From: Crambe crambe
Lineage: Eukaryota; Porifera; Demospongiae; Poecilosclerida; Crambeidae
Direction: 5' to 3'
DNA: 64,000 nt
NCBI GenBank assembly: GCA_963924555.1
Contig: OZ004596.1
Location: 744,001 to 808,000, forward strand
The notes beneath the pieces were generated by a model that was given only the letters and a program-made list of their open reading frames with translations, searched no databases and had not been told where the DNA came from. The translations under genes and the position numbers were made by a program. The first letter of the stretch is position 1. Every line of letters begins with the position of its first letter. This document shows positions 1-13,000 of the stretch, piece after piece.

Positions 1-2749
1 GTAAGTAGAGTCTGTTGATAGAAAGATTACAGCCTTAAGGACCTAGCCAGTTACACACCAACACAAAACTTACCTACTGCATCAACTACATCTTTGAGAA
101 GATCCAATTGATGTCCTGGTAATTGGATGTTGTCACGGTCTTGTCCTTCTCTCTCATTCCCCACACCTGCACGAGTTCATCAAACATTAGTTTCATCCAA
201 ATGAGCAACTAATGTCTAAAGGCTCACCACTCACCAGTTCCAAGGCAGACCACAGCAGCATCGGCACCTTTGCAAGCCTCAACCACATCATCTTTCTGAT
301 AATCGCTGTAAAAGAAGTGGAATATTATTGAAGACACTCTTTAACACTCATTTGACTTAGCCTCGTTCCCAGGCCTTCCTCTCTCACGAGGCTACATTTG
401 ACTCACGTGCACTTCTCATCGGAACAACCATTTGCATTCTTCACTGTGTTGGCAATCTTGGACTTTCCATCAGTAATAGCCTTCAGAGGTGTGACCACAT
501 AGTCTGTCTATAAAACATAACAAGAATGTAATACTGCATCATATTAGAATGTGTACCATGATATCTGGTGAATAATCTCCGAATAAGAGCCCGGGTGAGT
601 CAATGAATGGACCAACCACCTATATATAGTCATTATGAGATGCTGCACTACTGGTTCTCATTAGCTTGCACTGACACATATGGTGTTCAACGGCTTGATG
701 ATGGGAAGTCCTTTTTCAGCATCATTTTTGAGCAAAACGATTGATTTCACTGCTGCTTCAGTTGCTATTTCAATGTGCTGAGGACTCTGGATATAATCCT
801 TCACATCCAACCTGTCGCAAGATTAAGAGAGAATAGTGAATATCAAGGTTAAGTAGTAATATCTCTTACTTTCTATAAGGGTTCATCTCTGGAGGATCAA
901 ACTCCCCAAGCCTCATCCGCACCATAAAAAGTCGTTTTGCAGATTCCCTGAAAGTGTTCTCGGAGATAGTTCCCTATATATAGGATCACACAGATAATGC
1001 TAAATACGAAACAAGCAAGTTTGTTTGTTTTAAACCTGTTTCAGTGCCTCTCCAGCATGGGCAAAGACGTTGTCCTCATAATTTGCATCCTCAAGGTCAG
1101 TTCCTCCATTGATGGCTGCTGTGGCTGCATCAGCCTTAGTATTTCTATAATGGTGCCAGTCGATTATGTTTTCTAGGTAGAAGAATAAGAGAAAGATGGG
1201 AACAGTGAACATTACTTATAGTTACTCTGCATATATACCTATTGCTCCTTGATCACTCACGACATAGCCTGCATGTGCAATGAGAACAGCTTATGTCTTA
1301 CATGATAGCTGCATTTTCAATTTCTCACCAGTGAAGTTCCACTCAGTTCTGAGAATTTGATTCAGGATATAGCTATTGGCACAAGCTGGAACTCCATTAA
1401 TGCTAAAGCATTATAAACACAGATTTGAAATCACGTGCCACACACACACTAGCTATGACCTGTTATAACTGCACATCACACTGGCTGAACCTGCTTCAAT
1501 GCATGTCTTGAACTGTGGCAGAAAGGTCATCCTCAAGTCAATCTCTGAAACCTTTGCATCAAAGGAAAACCTGGACACTGGAATGTTTTCTGGCCCTCCA
1601 TGCACATCAAAGTGCTTGCAACCAGCATTGGCCTCAAGGTAGCGTGGATCATCTGCATGAATTGGATCCTTAGAGTGTTATGGGAGGAGCCTCCTTTTTG
1701 TCCTCACCTCCTTGCAAAGCACGGACATAAGCACTGCCGAGGAAGCCAGACAACCATGGGTCCTCTCCATATGTCTCCTGGTTCCTCCCCCAGCGTGGGT
1801 CACGCAGGATGTTCAGAACAGGACTCCAGCAACTGAGACCAGTGTGGAAGTTGTAATTTCCATTTGCACTATAATTGTTGCTCTAAGTGGAAAAAATCAA
1901 GGATGGATCATGGGGGGGGGTTATTATAGTTAATGCCAGGTCATACCTTGGCCCTCACTTCATCACTGACGGCTCTGATAACCTTGAACACTGTATCATT
2001 GCTGAAAGTGGCAGCCTATTAAAAAACATATAGTCCTATGCAGAGCTACCAGGGGAATTTGTTTGTGTGACCAATTTTAGGTCAAAAGTGAATTTAGACA
2101 TCATGTTGAATGCATTCACTAATGTTATTCATAACAAATTTATGCAGATACATAAAATGATCTGAACTCTGGAGCGCACCTATTTAGAGCTGATGGGAAT
2201 TCATAGTATGTTTGTCTCTTGACTCAAGTATATGTTTGGGTACTGGTATTATTGGCAGGTGTGCCTGCAGTTAGTTAGTTAGTCATGATCATGCAACGTA
2301 CAAGTCCAATAGACATGGGGAATGAAGTAGCAGGTCCAGCTCCAACGTCACCACTCAAACACTCTGTCCCCCACTGGTATGGCTTGATCCCTAGACGTGG
2401 TATCGCTGGTGCAGGTCCTGATGGAAACAGTTATAATTGAGTTAATCATGAATGACATTAACTGAAACATGCTCACCATTATTACTTGCTCCCCCGTGGG
2501 ACATTTGGGCTATGATTTCATCAATTGTCAAACGACCAACTAAATCCTAAAAGACAAAATGTATTCAGTTAGCTGGCTCAAGTATTTTGCTGTTGTTTTA
2601 GGCCAATTTACCTCAACTCTTGCTTCAAAAGACAGCGAAACATTCCAGAAAGGGAAGTTCTGAGGCTGGAAAGAAGGCCTGCTATGAGTCTCCATTGCTG
2701 CTAGCAAGAGGAATGTCAGAGCCAACATGATACTCTTCCAAGCTGCCAT
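1..2749 (-). CDS. Glycoside hydrolase family 3, beta-xylosidase/beta-glucosidase-like, 3' end missing
   Basis: A multi-exon gene read on the minus strand that runs off the left edge, so its C-terminus is absent. The start at 2749 gives a hydrophobic signal peptide ([19 protein letters not shown]), so the enzyme is probably secreted or lysosomal. Exons then read in family order: [20 protein letters not shown] (about 2545), [16 protein letters not shown] (about 2380), [18 protein letters not shown] (about 1800), the KHFDVHGG block (about 1610), SVMCSYN (about 1480), and YVVSDQGAI (about 1245). The Asp of VVSD is the expected GH3 nucleophile. Later exons carry the [14 protein letters not shown] and SIVLLKN segments that lead into the C-terminal GH3 domain. 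The wording is closest to the beta-D-xylosidase branch of GH3, but substrate specificity cannot be read from sequence. It lies 399 bp head-to-head from the next gene. Confidence 0.88.
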
Positions 2750-3148
2750 GAGACTGATGTCACTCCGACACTGACTGGAGAGTAACGAGATTGACTTAGC
2801 TAATAGCTATTGCTAACTAGCTCTAATTATGTGGCTCTGAGGCTGAGCTGAGCATGCATGCAGTGTATTACTACTATCTAGCTACCATGTGACTGCCATT
2901 GAAAAATAAAGGAGACTAAAATTGGACAGACTACACATGCACTGCACACACTAAGCTGATCACACGCCATGATGGCACGAATACATGGAAATACAGGATT
3001 TAGCTAGCTGCATGCTATGGCTACTACCTTTAGCAGTACTAATATAGCATGCACACAGTACTTTCACGCATGCGTATTTAGGCCTGATAAATATGGTAAA
3101 GGGTAAGTGAGGTAACGAGTGCAACAAAAGGGGCGTAGCTAGTTAAAG
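2750..3148. promoter_or_regulatory. Divergent intergenic region (GH3 / dehydrogenase)
   Basis: This 399-bp interval between two divergent start codons holds no gene that I can see. It must carry the promoters of both flanking genes. It is rich in GCATGC-like and TAGCTAGCT-like short palindromes, for example near 2855 and 3010. No clear TATA box was found for either gene. Confidence 0.45.
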
Positions 3149-5093
3149 ATGGCTTTGCCCACTTCTATGAAGGCTTTGGTGAAGGAAAGGCCTGGAGTTT
3201 CCTACACGTATACTGAAGTTCCTGTAGTTCCTCCACAGGGAGATGAGTTGCTTGTGAAAGTGAGCAAGGTTGCTCTGTGTGGTTCAGACATCAGCCTTTA
3301 TCAATGGAACAATGGTAATAGCTAAGACCTGGCCAGTGACTAGCTGATATTGAAATATTCTTGCAGTGGCACAGACCATAGCTAAGACACCTTTTACTCC
3401 TGGTCATGAGACAGTCGGAGAGGTCTGTTATTAAAACACCATAGGTCTAGCTATTAAGCCGTGGTACTGATACAGATCATAGCTGTGGGTCCTGAGGTGC
3501 CTCCCGAGTATACAGTCGGACGGAGAGTGTGTGTGGAGAACCACTATTTCTGTGGCAAATGTTACCAGTGCACTCATGGTATGAAGGATGTCCAAAACCT
3601 TGAAGCAATAATTGAATGATATATATTATTTCCAGACCAGCGACACATTTGCCAGAGACTGAATCAGTTTGGGCACGGGAAAGGAACCATATATGGAGGA
3701 TGTTCAGAATTCACCATCATCCCTGCCAAATATGCCTATCTTCTTGCCACAGATATTGATGATGAAGCAGCTGTAATCATGGAACGTAAGTTAATTAATA
3801 GGGCCACCCCCAAAGAGGAGAGCCAACAGTACAAAAACAAAGCACAGAACACGCACTTGCCGTCCGGTTTCTTTACTGTTTCTGTTTTCCGTTTAGCTTG
3901 TGGAGTGGCACACCAAGCCTTGGAAGAGATTGACCCTAAAGGAGATAATATTCTCATACAAGGTACGCTGCTGAGTCTTCTGTGATCATGTGGCATCATG
4001 TGACCTATCACTCTGCATCATGTGACCTATCACTCTGCATCATGTGACCTATCACTCTGCATCCTGAAGGTTGTGGGCCTGTTGGTTTGTTTGGAGTGGG
4101 ACTGGCTAAAGTTATGGGGGCCATAAAGATGTAAGTCGAAGTGGAATATAGTAACAGAATCATCACATGACGATCACATGATGCCTTTCAACTGTGCAGT
4201 ATGGCCACAGACATTATTCCCGAGCGTCTTGAGATGGCAAAGAAACTAGGAGCAGACGTCATTATCAACTGCAAGACTGAAAACTTGAGAGAAAGAGGTA
4301 TATCATGACTACACACTTGTGAGAGTAGTCATGGAAAGTGGAAAGATCAAGAATCGATCTTTCTGATTACATGCAGTGATGGAAGAGACAGGAGGTGATG
4401 GTGTGGGACGGTTGCTTGAGTGCACTGGAGCAGAGCCTATGGTCAACAATTGTTTCTCTCTTCTCAGGTAATCTATACCAGTATCCATTTTGTTTGTGAT
4501 TATAGAAGAAACTCGTGATACAATAGGAAAGGTGGGCATATTGGACTTATTGGACTGCCTAAGGTTAGTTTTGGATTGGAGTTTCATACTTAAGGTTTGG
4601 ATTTGTGAATTTTATGATATTTTTTCTCTCAGACTCCAATTCATGTGGAGAAGCCACTAGAGAACGTGATCTTCAAGTCACTGACAATGAAGACAGTTCA
4701 TGGTAGGAAGATTTTCCACACATGGGAAGAGACTGAGAAAATATTCGCTGATAAGAAGTGAGTGAATAACTGCAAGTTTTGTTGAGTTTGGTGTCATTGT
4801 TATGTGTTAATCCTATTTCAGGATAGATACAAAGCTTTTCATCACTCACGACTTCCCAATGAGCGAATTTGAAGAGGTAGTGCTCTCAAATTTTCAAAGT
4901 TCAATGGTCATGTATCTGTAATGGGTAAATAGCACGAATAATTAGGTGAACCACTAGGGCTAGGGTCAGGGCTCAGTTGTGTTGACTTAATAGAGTGTAT
5001 CTGCTATGATTGTCCTACATTTATTTTTCTCAGGCTTTCAAGGTGCTAATGAACGGGGCAGGTTGCAAAGTCCTCATTTCACCTGGCAAATGA
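3149..5093 (+). CDS. Zinc-dependent MDR dehydrogenase, L-threonine 3-dehydrogenase-like
   Basis: Twelve exons splice in consistent phase from ATG 3149 to TGA 5091-5093 and give a full-length medium-chain dehydrogenase/reductase of roughly 355 residues. The catalytic zinc ligands are the Cys of VALCGSD and the GHE pair. The structural-zinc lobe is CGKCYQCTHDQRHIC. The Rossmann motif GCGPVGLFGVG follows, then GGDGVGRLLECTG. The C-terminal block IFKSLTMKTVHGRKIFHTWE matches the pattern of the bacterial-type L-threonine 3-dehydrogenase more than sorbitol or alcohol dehydrogenases. The likely reaction is NAD-linked oxidation of threonine or a related polyol or amino alcohol, in cytosol or mitochondria. 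Animal threonine dehydrogenase is normally an SDR enzyme, so this MDR type is notable. The exact substrate is uncertain. Confidence 0.9.
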
Positions 5094-5134
5094 TGCTTAC
5101 CATGTATAAATAACTTTCTTTATACAACATTTTT

Positions 5135-5140
5135 AATAAA
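5135..5140 (+). terminator. Polyadenylation signal of the dehydrogenase gene
   Basis: A canonical AATAAA lies 42 bases after the stop codon, in an AT-rich stretch. It is the expected 3'-end signal for the upstream dehydrogenase transcript. Confidence 0.6.
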
Positions 5141-5450
5141 ATGATACAAAAAATATAACATTGAGTTTTTCAGATGAAAGTGATTCACAAACTGTTGGGT
5201 GGATTGGATTTGCAGCACACTTGAATAAATACACACCACACCTAACACACACACTCTCTCTCTCTAGCTTGCAAGAGGTGCTATAACATATTGTCCTACT
5301 GGATGGCTCCATGGAGGAAAGACATCACTTGGAGATCCCTTTTCTCTCTCTCCTTCTCTGCATCCTATCACAATTGCAATGCAATGCAATGGGCTGGTAA
5401 TTAAATACAGTCACCCTGAAAGAGGACAGACCTCTTAACAGAGGACATTC

Positions 5451-5999
5451 TACAGTGGAACCTTAGAACAAAGGACACCTCTCTGTAAAGGACACTTGTT
5501 GCTGTCCCACCATAGTACTTTGTGTATTAAATGACCTCTGAATAAAGGTCACCTCTCTGTAAGGACACTTGTTGCTGTCCCACCATAGTACTTAGTGTAT
5601 TAAATGACCTCTGAATAAAGGACACCTCTCTGTAAAAGGACATCCCACCATAGTATTAAATGACCTCTGAATAAAGGTCACCTCTCTGTAAGGACACTTG
5701 TTGCTGTCCCACCATAGTACTTAGTGTATTAAATGACCTCTGAATAAAGGACACCTCTCTGTAAAGGACACTTGTTGCTGTCCCACCGGCACCATAGTAC
5801 TTTATGACCTCTGAATAAAGGAGACCTCTCTCGATTTCAATGGCCTCAACATGTTGGAGGTTCCATTCTAAAAGTGCCTCTACATCTCTCAATAGACAAT
5901 CTAAAAGTGCCTTTACATGAAAATTAATGAGGACAACCTCTCTACAAAAGGATAAAAGGTTGGGTCCCAAGTGTGTCCATAACTGGAGGTTCCACTGTA
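5451..5999. mobile_element. Miniature inverted-repeat element with internal tandem array
   Basis: The outer ends are inverted copies of TACAGTGGAACCT (left 5451-5463, right ending 5999). Each is bounded by TA, the target duplication typical of Tc1/mariner-type elements. Inside is a tandem array of about 73-bp units, seen at 5490, 5563, 5692 and 5766. The units carry a GACACTTGTTGCTGTCCCAC segment and a TGACCTCTGAATAAAGG segment. There is no transposase, so it is non-autonomous. The right end overlaps the last coding exon of WDR41. Confidence 0.7.
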
Positions 6000-8900
6000 C
6001 CCTCAATGGTAAAATGGCATACCTTCCACAAAATGATAGTGCTGTCTGCACTGCTAGTCACCAGGCCATGGTCCCCTAGATCCATTATCACCTGTCACCA
6101 GGACACAGTGTCATTTGGTAAAGGGTCATCACTGCTTACTGACTTACCTTCACGTGATTGGAGTGGAGTAAGAGTTCTCCTAGCAACATAGGGGTCACAG
6201 GAAAGGAGGGAGTTCCCCTCTTAGAGCGTGATCGCTGAGTACTGAGTCTGAATGATGCACAGTAACACACACACATAATATAATCGCAATAGTGGGTGTG
6301 GTCTTACTCCATTCCCAGAAACTCTTCAATGAGGAACCTCCCACTGATCTGACTGTCAGTCTCTGCAAGCAATACAGCATGAACTGTCAGTGCTCTATTC
6401 TACAGCTCCATCCATCCTATGATTGGACTAACAACTTCCACAATAGCTCAATCCTAATTCCTTAGCGACATTTTAGTTCTTGCAATAGCCAATGACCATT
6501 ACAATGGATTTGCACCATCCAATAATCCTTCCACTAACCAATAAATAGCCTAACAATAGTTTCTCAGCGCAGAAAAATGGCTACTGTAGTTGCCATGGAG
6601 ATCATTATTAGAGACTATAGGCTGTAGGAGCTGGATAGAGTGTGTTACCTATACCATTCCATTGTTCTGCTATTGGATGTAGTGACATGAACCTGTGTCA
6701 TGCTATTATGTTACTATCTCAATAAGAACTTACCACTTTCTCTTTTCAGTTTGTTAGGGCATCCCCAAAGACGAACTGTGTTATCTTCAGATGCAGTTGC
6801 CAGCATTGCTCTATTGGGACGATAGCTTACTAGTAATCTCATTAGTAATACACTAGTAATCTGACAATCATACTAGTGTAATCTCGTACCTATTTTCTAT
6901 GAAGTCCATACTTGTGATTGGTTGCTGGTGAGCAGTGGTCACACTTGCCAGCGGTTTTGGGTGTCCTTGAGTATCTAAACAATAAAGCATATTATAGAGT
7001 GCCAATATTAAAGATCTCCATACCAACCTTCATATGTGAGAACATCATAAACTTTGAACCCACAACCAAAAGCTGCAAACAAGTACCGCTAGTAGGAATA
7101 GGTAAAGGGTTATAAACGCATGAGCTACAGTACATATTGCACCACTACCTCTCCTATGACAAGAATGTGTTTGATTTCAGTGAGTTGGGTTGCAATTGGA
7201 GTGGACGAAATGGGGCTGGCCTGCTCACCGGAGAGGGTGAGATCTCTAGGGTTGCGATCAGCACACTGGAACATCTTCATGGCACTCAGAGAATTAGTGG
7301 ACCACAGAAGAATCACGCCATCACGAGATCCAGATGCAAAGAAATTAGCTAGGAAGAAACAAAAGATAAATTTTGGGTTGCATTGTGGGAAATGCTGGTT
7401 GATTTTTTGGTCAGAACTAGCCTCAACCCCAATTAGCCTGGGTTTGAGGGTGACCACTTCCTCATGTCACGACTCATCACATTACATAATGATCTCTCTT
7501 GTCGAAACACGCTCTGTATAGTCCTGACACCTCTGCTCTCTCATCACTAATAAACGAGGGACTAAACTTTGAAGTGTTTCGGTCACCTGATATGCTTGTG
7601 AGACAGCAAATGTTCTCTGCATGGGAACTCAACAGGTAGCGAATAAACTGGAGATCGTACTCGTCTGTCTGGCACATTGTCGACTTAGTAATGTCGTACA
7701 CAGCTGTGAATAAAAGAGAGTGATACACACAAACCAGAATCTAAAGCCATAGTCACTCAATAGCCAAATTCTTTGGTCACCTAAGCTCTTGTAATCGGAA
7801 GCTGCCACTACCCCAAAATGCCTGCTGTCCAACTTGAGGACAGAGTGGATGTTAGCTGCAAACAACAAACAAAACAAATAAACAAACAAATATGATAGCC
7901 CCAAAGGTGTCTGTACTTTGTTCTTCCAGTTTCTTCCTGCTGTATTTGGACAGGAGTCTTCCTCGTCTGTCCCACAGGCACAAGTCCACACCTCCCGAGC
8001 AGATCAACTCTTGATTAAACTGCACCAAACACTAAAGAAAGAAAAAGAGATATTACAAGGTTTCCATTAATCCCTGGTCTAGACATTCTCATTTTGATGT
8101 TGTTGGTTAGATAATCCTGACCAGATGTATGCATTTACTTTCATATTCTTTGAAGCATGAGAAGATTAATTTTATTTTCAATTCTCAAAAATTGGGAAAA
8201 TTTTTTTATCACACATCATTTGGTGTACCTTTATCAGGCCCTGGTGATCTGTCACTACTTTTCTGTATGGGCTCTCCCTTGCGGGATCATCGATATTCAT
8301 ATTCCATACCTGTAGGAAGAATTTCAAACCCACATCAAAAAAGCATTTCAAAAACTTCAAAGCATTCCCAAAAGTTGCTTACATGAAGTTTGCCCAAGGA
8401 ATCAGCAGTCATGATGCTGTGAACGGCTGCTGAATCATTGTAGGGTTGGAGAGGAAGGACGCATGTCAGAGCAACTTTCAACCTCTCGTTGTGTCTGTGG
8501 TCCAGGACTTTGACCTTCTTTCCAGTCTGAAAATCAAATAAAAAGGCACCACATCTTGTGACATCAGAACTTGTACCATCAGCCGCAGCATAACCCAGTC
8601 AAAGTCCAATATTTATGGTTCACAAGTCATTAGTTTCATACTAGTCTTATCATATACCAGTATGTTTGGGATCTCCATGGGAACAACACCTATTCAACTG
8701 AGAGGTACAATTGGTGTGTCTTGTTTCTGGACAAGACTTACAGTGCTATTGCCACAGAATTAACCAAGATAAACACAGAGAAGTGACTCTATAATGTCAA
8801 GCTACAGGCACTTTACAAGATATCCAACAGTACTTAGTCCTTAGTCAGATACTCTTACTGAGATTTCCCATATGATCTAGGATCTTGTGTGGGATCTAAG

Positions 8901-9451
8901 AGTTGCAGATAGGGTTCTACAAAGGACCTAAGGGTTTCTGAATCACGTGGAAACCAACTAAATTATGTAATTGGATCATAACCAAGGAGTAATCTATGAG
9001 AATAGGTGTTTATGAGAATCAGATGATGTTTACATCAGCACAGATGTAGACCTTAATTATACTCTAGAATGAAGTTTTAAACCATTACCGTTGCATTCCA
9101 AACTATAGCACAGCCATCATTGGAGGCAGTGATGAATCTGTACAATGAAGATAAGTTATGCATGGACAGACATACTTGAACTCCTGTATGGCTTAACAGA
9201 GACGACTTACCTCTGATCATCCACCATCTCAATCTGGTGTACAGCACTAATATGGCCAGTCAACACCAACACTTCATTATATGGATTGTACAGCTGGTCA
9301 TGGCTCAACTCTGGGCAGCCCCCCTCTGTTTGCTGTGATTGATTAAAATAGAGCCATGATTAAGCATACACTCTGATTGAATTCTCACCTTCCTACTATG
9401 AGCCTTTTCATTGCTTGATTTCCCACCACCTCCTTGAAACCACTTAAACAT
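5942..9451 (-). CDS. WDR41: WD repeat-containing protein 41
   Basis: Minus-strand beta-propeller gene with the start at 9451 (MFKWFQGGGG, which resembles the vertebrate MLRWLIGGG start). The first exons are 9389-9451, 9211-9332 and 9089-9137, with clean GT-AG junctions. In order they give NPYNEVLVLTGHISAVHQIE, RFITASNDGCAIVWNAT, LGKLHVWNM, LICSGGVDLCLWDRRGRLL, HFGVVAASD, FFASGSRDGVILLWS, FGCGFKVYDV, AMLATASEDNTVRLWG and DHGLVTSSADSTIILWK. These line up one after another with human WDR41. WDR41 is known to join C9orf72 and SMCR8 in a complex that regulates lysosomes and autophagy. The exon junctions around 6130-6330 are not resolved. The last coding stretch, after IILWK, reads into an inverted-repeat element and stops at 5942-5944. 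The family assignment is firm; the exact C-terminus is not. Confidence 0.88.
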
Positions 9452-10051
9452 TCTCTCTTCTTCACAAGCCACACCCCCATGATAAAACTCTAAATAGCGC
9501 ACAATAGAAGGCGTAGCCGGCGTATTGTTATGTAATCACACAATACATGCATGCTTATCGATACATCTCATAAACCAGATTTGTTGGTTCAAGCTATTAC
9601 TTTACTAATAGCACTACCTTACTGCAGCGAAGTATATCGAGCTAGCTCTACCTATTCATGTGAAAATTCTATTGGATCCGAACGTTCTAAAAGCAGCTGC
9701 CCGCAAAGGTCTTGACAGCGACATCCCAACAAGACTTCTCCTGCTCCTCAAATTATCTACAGTGTAAACTACTAATATTGTACAGTGAAGAGGTAACCTT
9801 TTGATGTGTTGCTGCTTATCTAGTGGTCTAGCAACGCTGCAACAAATTCGAATGTGAGCCCTCGCCAGGATTAATTTCGAATCATTATAAACATTGCCCT
9901 GCTCATATGCCCTGCTGCAGTGCAGGTTGGGTTGGACCAGGCTCAATAGTTGCTTATAAACAGTTGTTTCAAGCCAGGAGTCCATTGACTCCTAATATTT
10001 AATTCCCATCTCAAGGGAATAGAACTGCAATCAACTACTGCAAAGTCTGAA
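9452..10051. promoter_or_regulatory. Divergent intergenic region (WDR41 / PDE8)
   Basis: A 600-bp head-to-head interval. A 109-codon minus-strand open frame at 9656-9985 has no recognisable motif and is probably chance. I see no TATA box, RNA gene or repeat here. It presumably holds both promoters and the 5' untranslated regions. Confidence 0.4.
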
Positions 10052-13000
10052 ATGGCTGTTGAACCTATAATTCCTCATAGAACTTTTGTTGTTGAAAAAG
10101 TTCTTTCCAGCAAGGTGAGTCTTTGTAATGTAAGGGATAGGAATTGACTTGAATAATGTTTAGCTTGTTGCTATGTTATGTTTTGATTAATCGTTAGTTG
10201 ACTAATTTGAATCTCAAAGAGTCTGAGCTCTGTGAATTTTTCTGCACTACATAGTTCTGAAGTCATAACACCACATCACTATTTATTACTACAAAATAAT
10301 ATTTTTGGTAGACCTGTGTGATATTTTCTAAGTGGTTGCTGCCCTTAGCAAAGAGAACTACTGAGAGGGAACTCCGTGCCAAAAATTTTTTTCTTGAATT
10401 GTAGGTATGACGTGTATGGATCCATGAAAATAAACAGATTTTGAGGGTTATGTTAGAAGGTGCCACACACACCCTTAATTATGGCTTAGTGCTATATGAG
10501 ACCAAAATGTCTTTTGATAGGTTACCTGGCAGCTTCAACAGAGGACATAGAACAGGCCATTTTGTATATCCTCTTCATCTTATATAGGCATCAGTGTCAT
10601 CATTTGATCTGGCAGTGCAGGCCTGTGTAGCCTGGTTGGGATGAAATTTTAATGTGCTAGCATAGAGCTAGAGGCTAAGAGGATTAGATGTGACTTGAGG
10701 AAGTGAGCGAGTGAACCAAGTTCCAATTGAGTAACTGAGGTACTCTTCATATGCATCATTTCTATCAATTGTGATTAGTACTCACTCCTCTGTCTGGTTT
10801 GATTATTAACATGAATGTGATCCTCTTTCAAGACTCATCAACTCCTGTAGATGTCTCGATGGACAAAACGTTACAAGCCCCCTTATTTTCCATTGTGTAG
10901 AAATTCATTTTTAAGAGTTGCCATTAGATATGCTTTTGTGTCCATGATTGAACATACTTTTGACATTCTATCTTGGTCAAGTGATCTTGAGAATACTAGA
11001 AATAGAGCCAGCAAAAGGAGCCAGACATGATACCTGTCATTCTCTATTGGAAAAGTAATTATCAACATACATCAAGTGTATTGTTTATGCTCCATAGTCC
11101 AGTAATGATATTCATTTCATCCCTAGAAACAATTGGGAGGTCATCCTTTCAGCAAAAAAAAAAAAAAGAAAAAAAAAAAGAAGCTCTGCCCACCCCTATT
11201 TTCACTTGAGCAACTGTTGACTCATACAGGATATGAAATCCTACGACTGTTCCCTCACATTGATAAATTTGTTGGCTAACCTTGTCATTCCAAGGTCGTT
11301 CTCAACCTTTGTTGCCATTGGCAACAACCCTGCTCTTATTTGGTCTGAAGATTTCTTTGAAGGAGCAAGTATGAGAATTAGCATATGTGGTGCAAGTTTG
11401 TTAATTGAATAGAGAGTAGATCATAGTAGGCAGTGTAGTCTGATCTGCTGATCATAAAAGTATAAAGATAATTATCCTCTTGGCTACAGTGGAAACACTG
11501 TTTGTGGACACATTAGGAGTTTTTCAGAGTAGAAGTTTACCTCAACTTGCAGGGGGTGCCACTTACTGCAGAAGTTAAATAAGTCAAATTCTTGTTAACA
11601 AAAAAAAATGCTGTTGGCTTTTGGAGGATTTCATGCTAGGGTGCTTGTCAATTTTGTCCTGCACCTCAAATATTAATGTCTCTGGTATCTATAGGAAAAC
11701 CATTCGTGTGTGTGTGTGTGCACAATGTTATGTGTGGAATGTGGTTATGATCTGGACTCTTGACTTCTAGGAGGGGGTCCTTATTGTGAAGGGCTAGGGG
11801 TTGGTATTAGATCAGATGGGGGAGTAACATGGATGGGTTCGAGAAACAAAAGGGAGATTTGGAGATAGAGAGGCATTAGTTACGATAATCATTGCATTTT
11901 GGACCTTACTATTGGCCACTTTCCAACAACATACATGAAGCAGGCTTTCCCCCACATTGTAATTCTGTACTGATTTTTCCACCCTTCTAGGGTTTGAATT
12001 TCACAGTAAGGAAACACCATTATCCATGTCATTTGGAGTTGTTATTCCTTGTAATCTCTTCCTTCATTTGACCAAGTGGTGTTTATCTCTGATAGTGTGT
12101 ACATCCTGATCTGATGACTCTAAAAAATGATTTCCCCCATATTGTACATTGCATTCTAATCCCTGGATGGAGGGGGAGGGGATTACATCAAACATAGCAC
12201 CTTGTATCATCACTACAGTATGTAAGAACTCAGTGAGCATCAGTAACTCAATCTTTACAAAGGTTCTTCCTACGGAGTCCTCATGTTTCCCCATGTGCTT
12301 TTCCAACCACATCAAAGGAAAATGATCAGTTAATTAGATGACTTTGGGAAAGGGTTCTATTCTCCCCACTAGAGTGTGATCTTTCAAGTTCACCCACCTT
12401 TAGTGTGATGAATGGGGTGCATAACCTCTGGCATTGACACTGCAGCCAACTGTGTAGTTCACCTTGGCAGATTATACTGAACATAATAGTGCTTGCATAA
12501 TAGACCTTTCTAGAATAGAACATTTCTTGGAATTTCTGCAAAAGTACAACTTTGGAGTGTTAATCCCTCCCTCTTTATGGACCCAAGGGAGTTTTTTTGT
12601 AATGTACTACTTAAGGAGAAGCAGCATGCTTTTATTGTTTATGTTCTCATAGTCAGTTATTCTTACTGGGGCTGATTATTGATGTTGGAGCATTTGATAC
12701 AAAATGGGTTTAGTGGGTGTACTCCCATCCATCCATTCACTTACAGAGGAGTGTAATGTGAAAAAAAGCAACTTAAAAATTGATTCAGCTAAATTTATTT
12801 GTTTGCTTGTATATTTGTTCAATTGATGAATTTATAAATTCCTTTCTCTGTAGGATGGCTACATTGAGACATACTTCTGCAAAGTGAAGCTTGGAATAGC
12901 TCCAATTAGGGTAAGGGTCCAGTCTGTTATAATATAATCATCATCATTGTCCCTAAAATGGTAATTGTTTCCTACTGTATGATATTACTTCCTGGACATT

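Noticed and set aside
5656-6051. 131-codon minus-strand frame over the 73-bp repeats
   Set aside because: It is produced by tandem units of a non-autonomous element; it has no protein similarity.
7120-7521. Plus-strand frame of 133 codons opposite WDR41
   Set aside because: It is antisense to a WD-repeat exon. The minus-strand reading (SGSRDGVILLWS) is the conserved one.
9656-9985. 109-codon minus-strand frame between WDR41 and PDE8
   Set aside because: It has no recognisable motif or coding-like composition and lies in a divergent promoter region.
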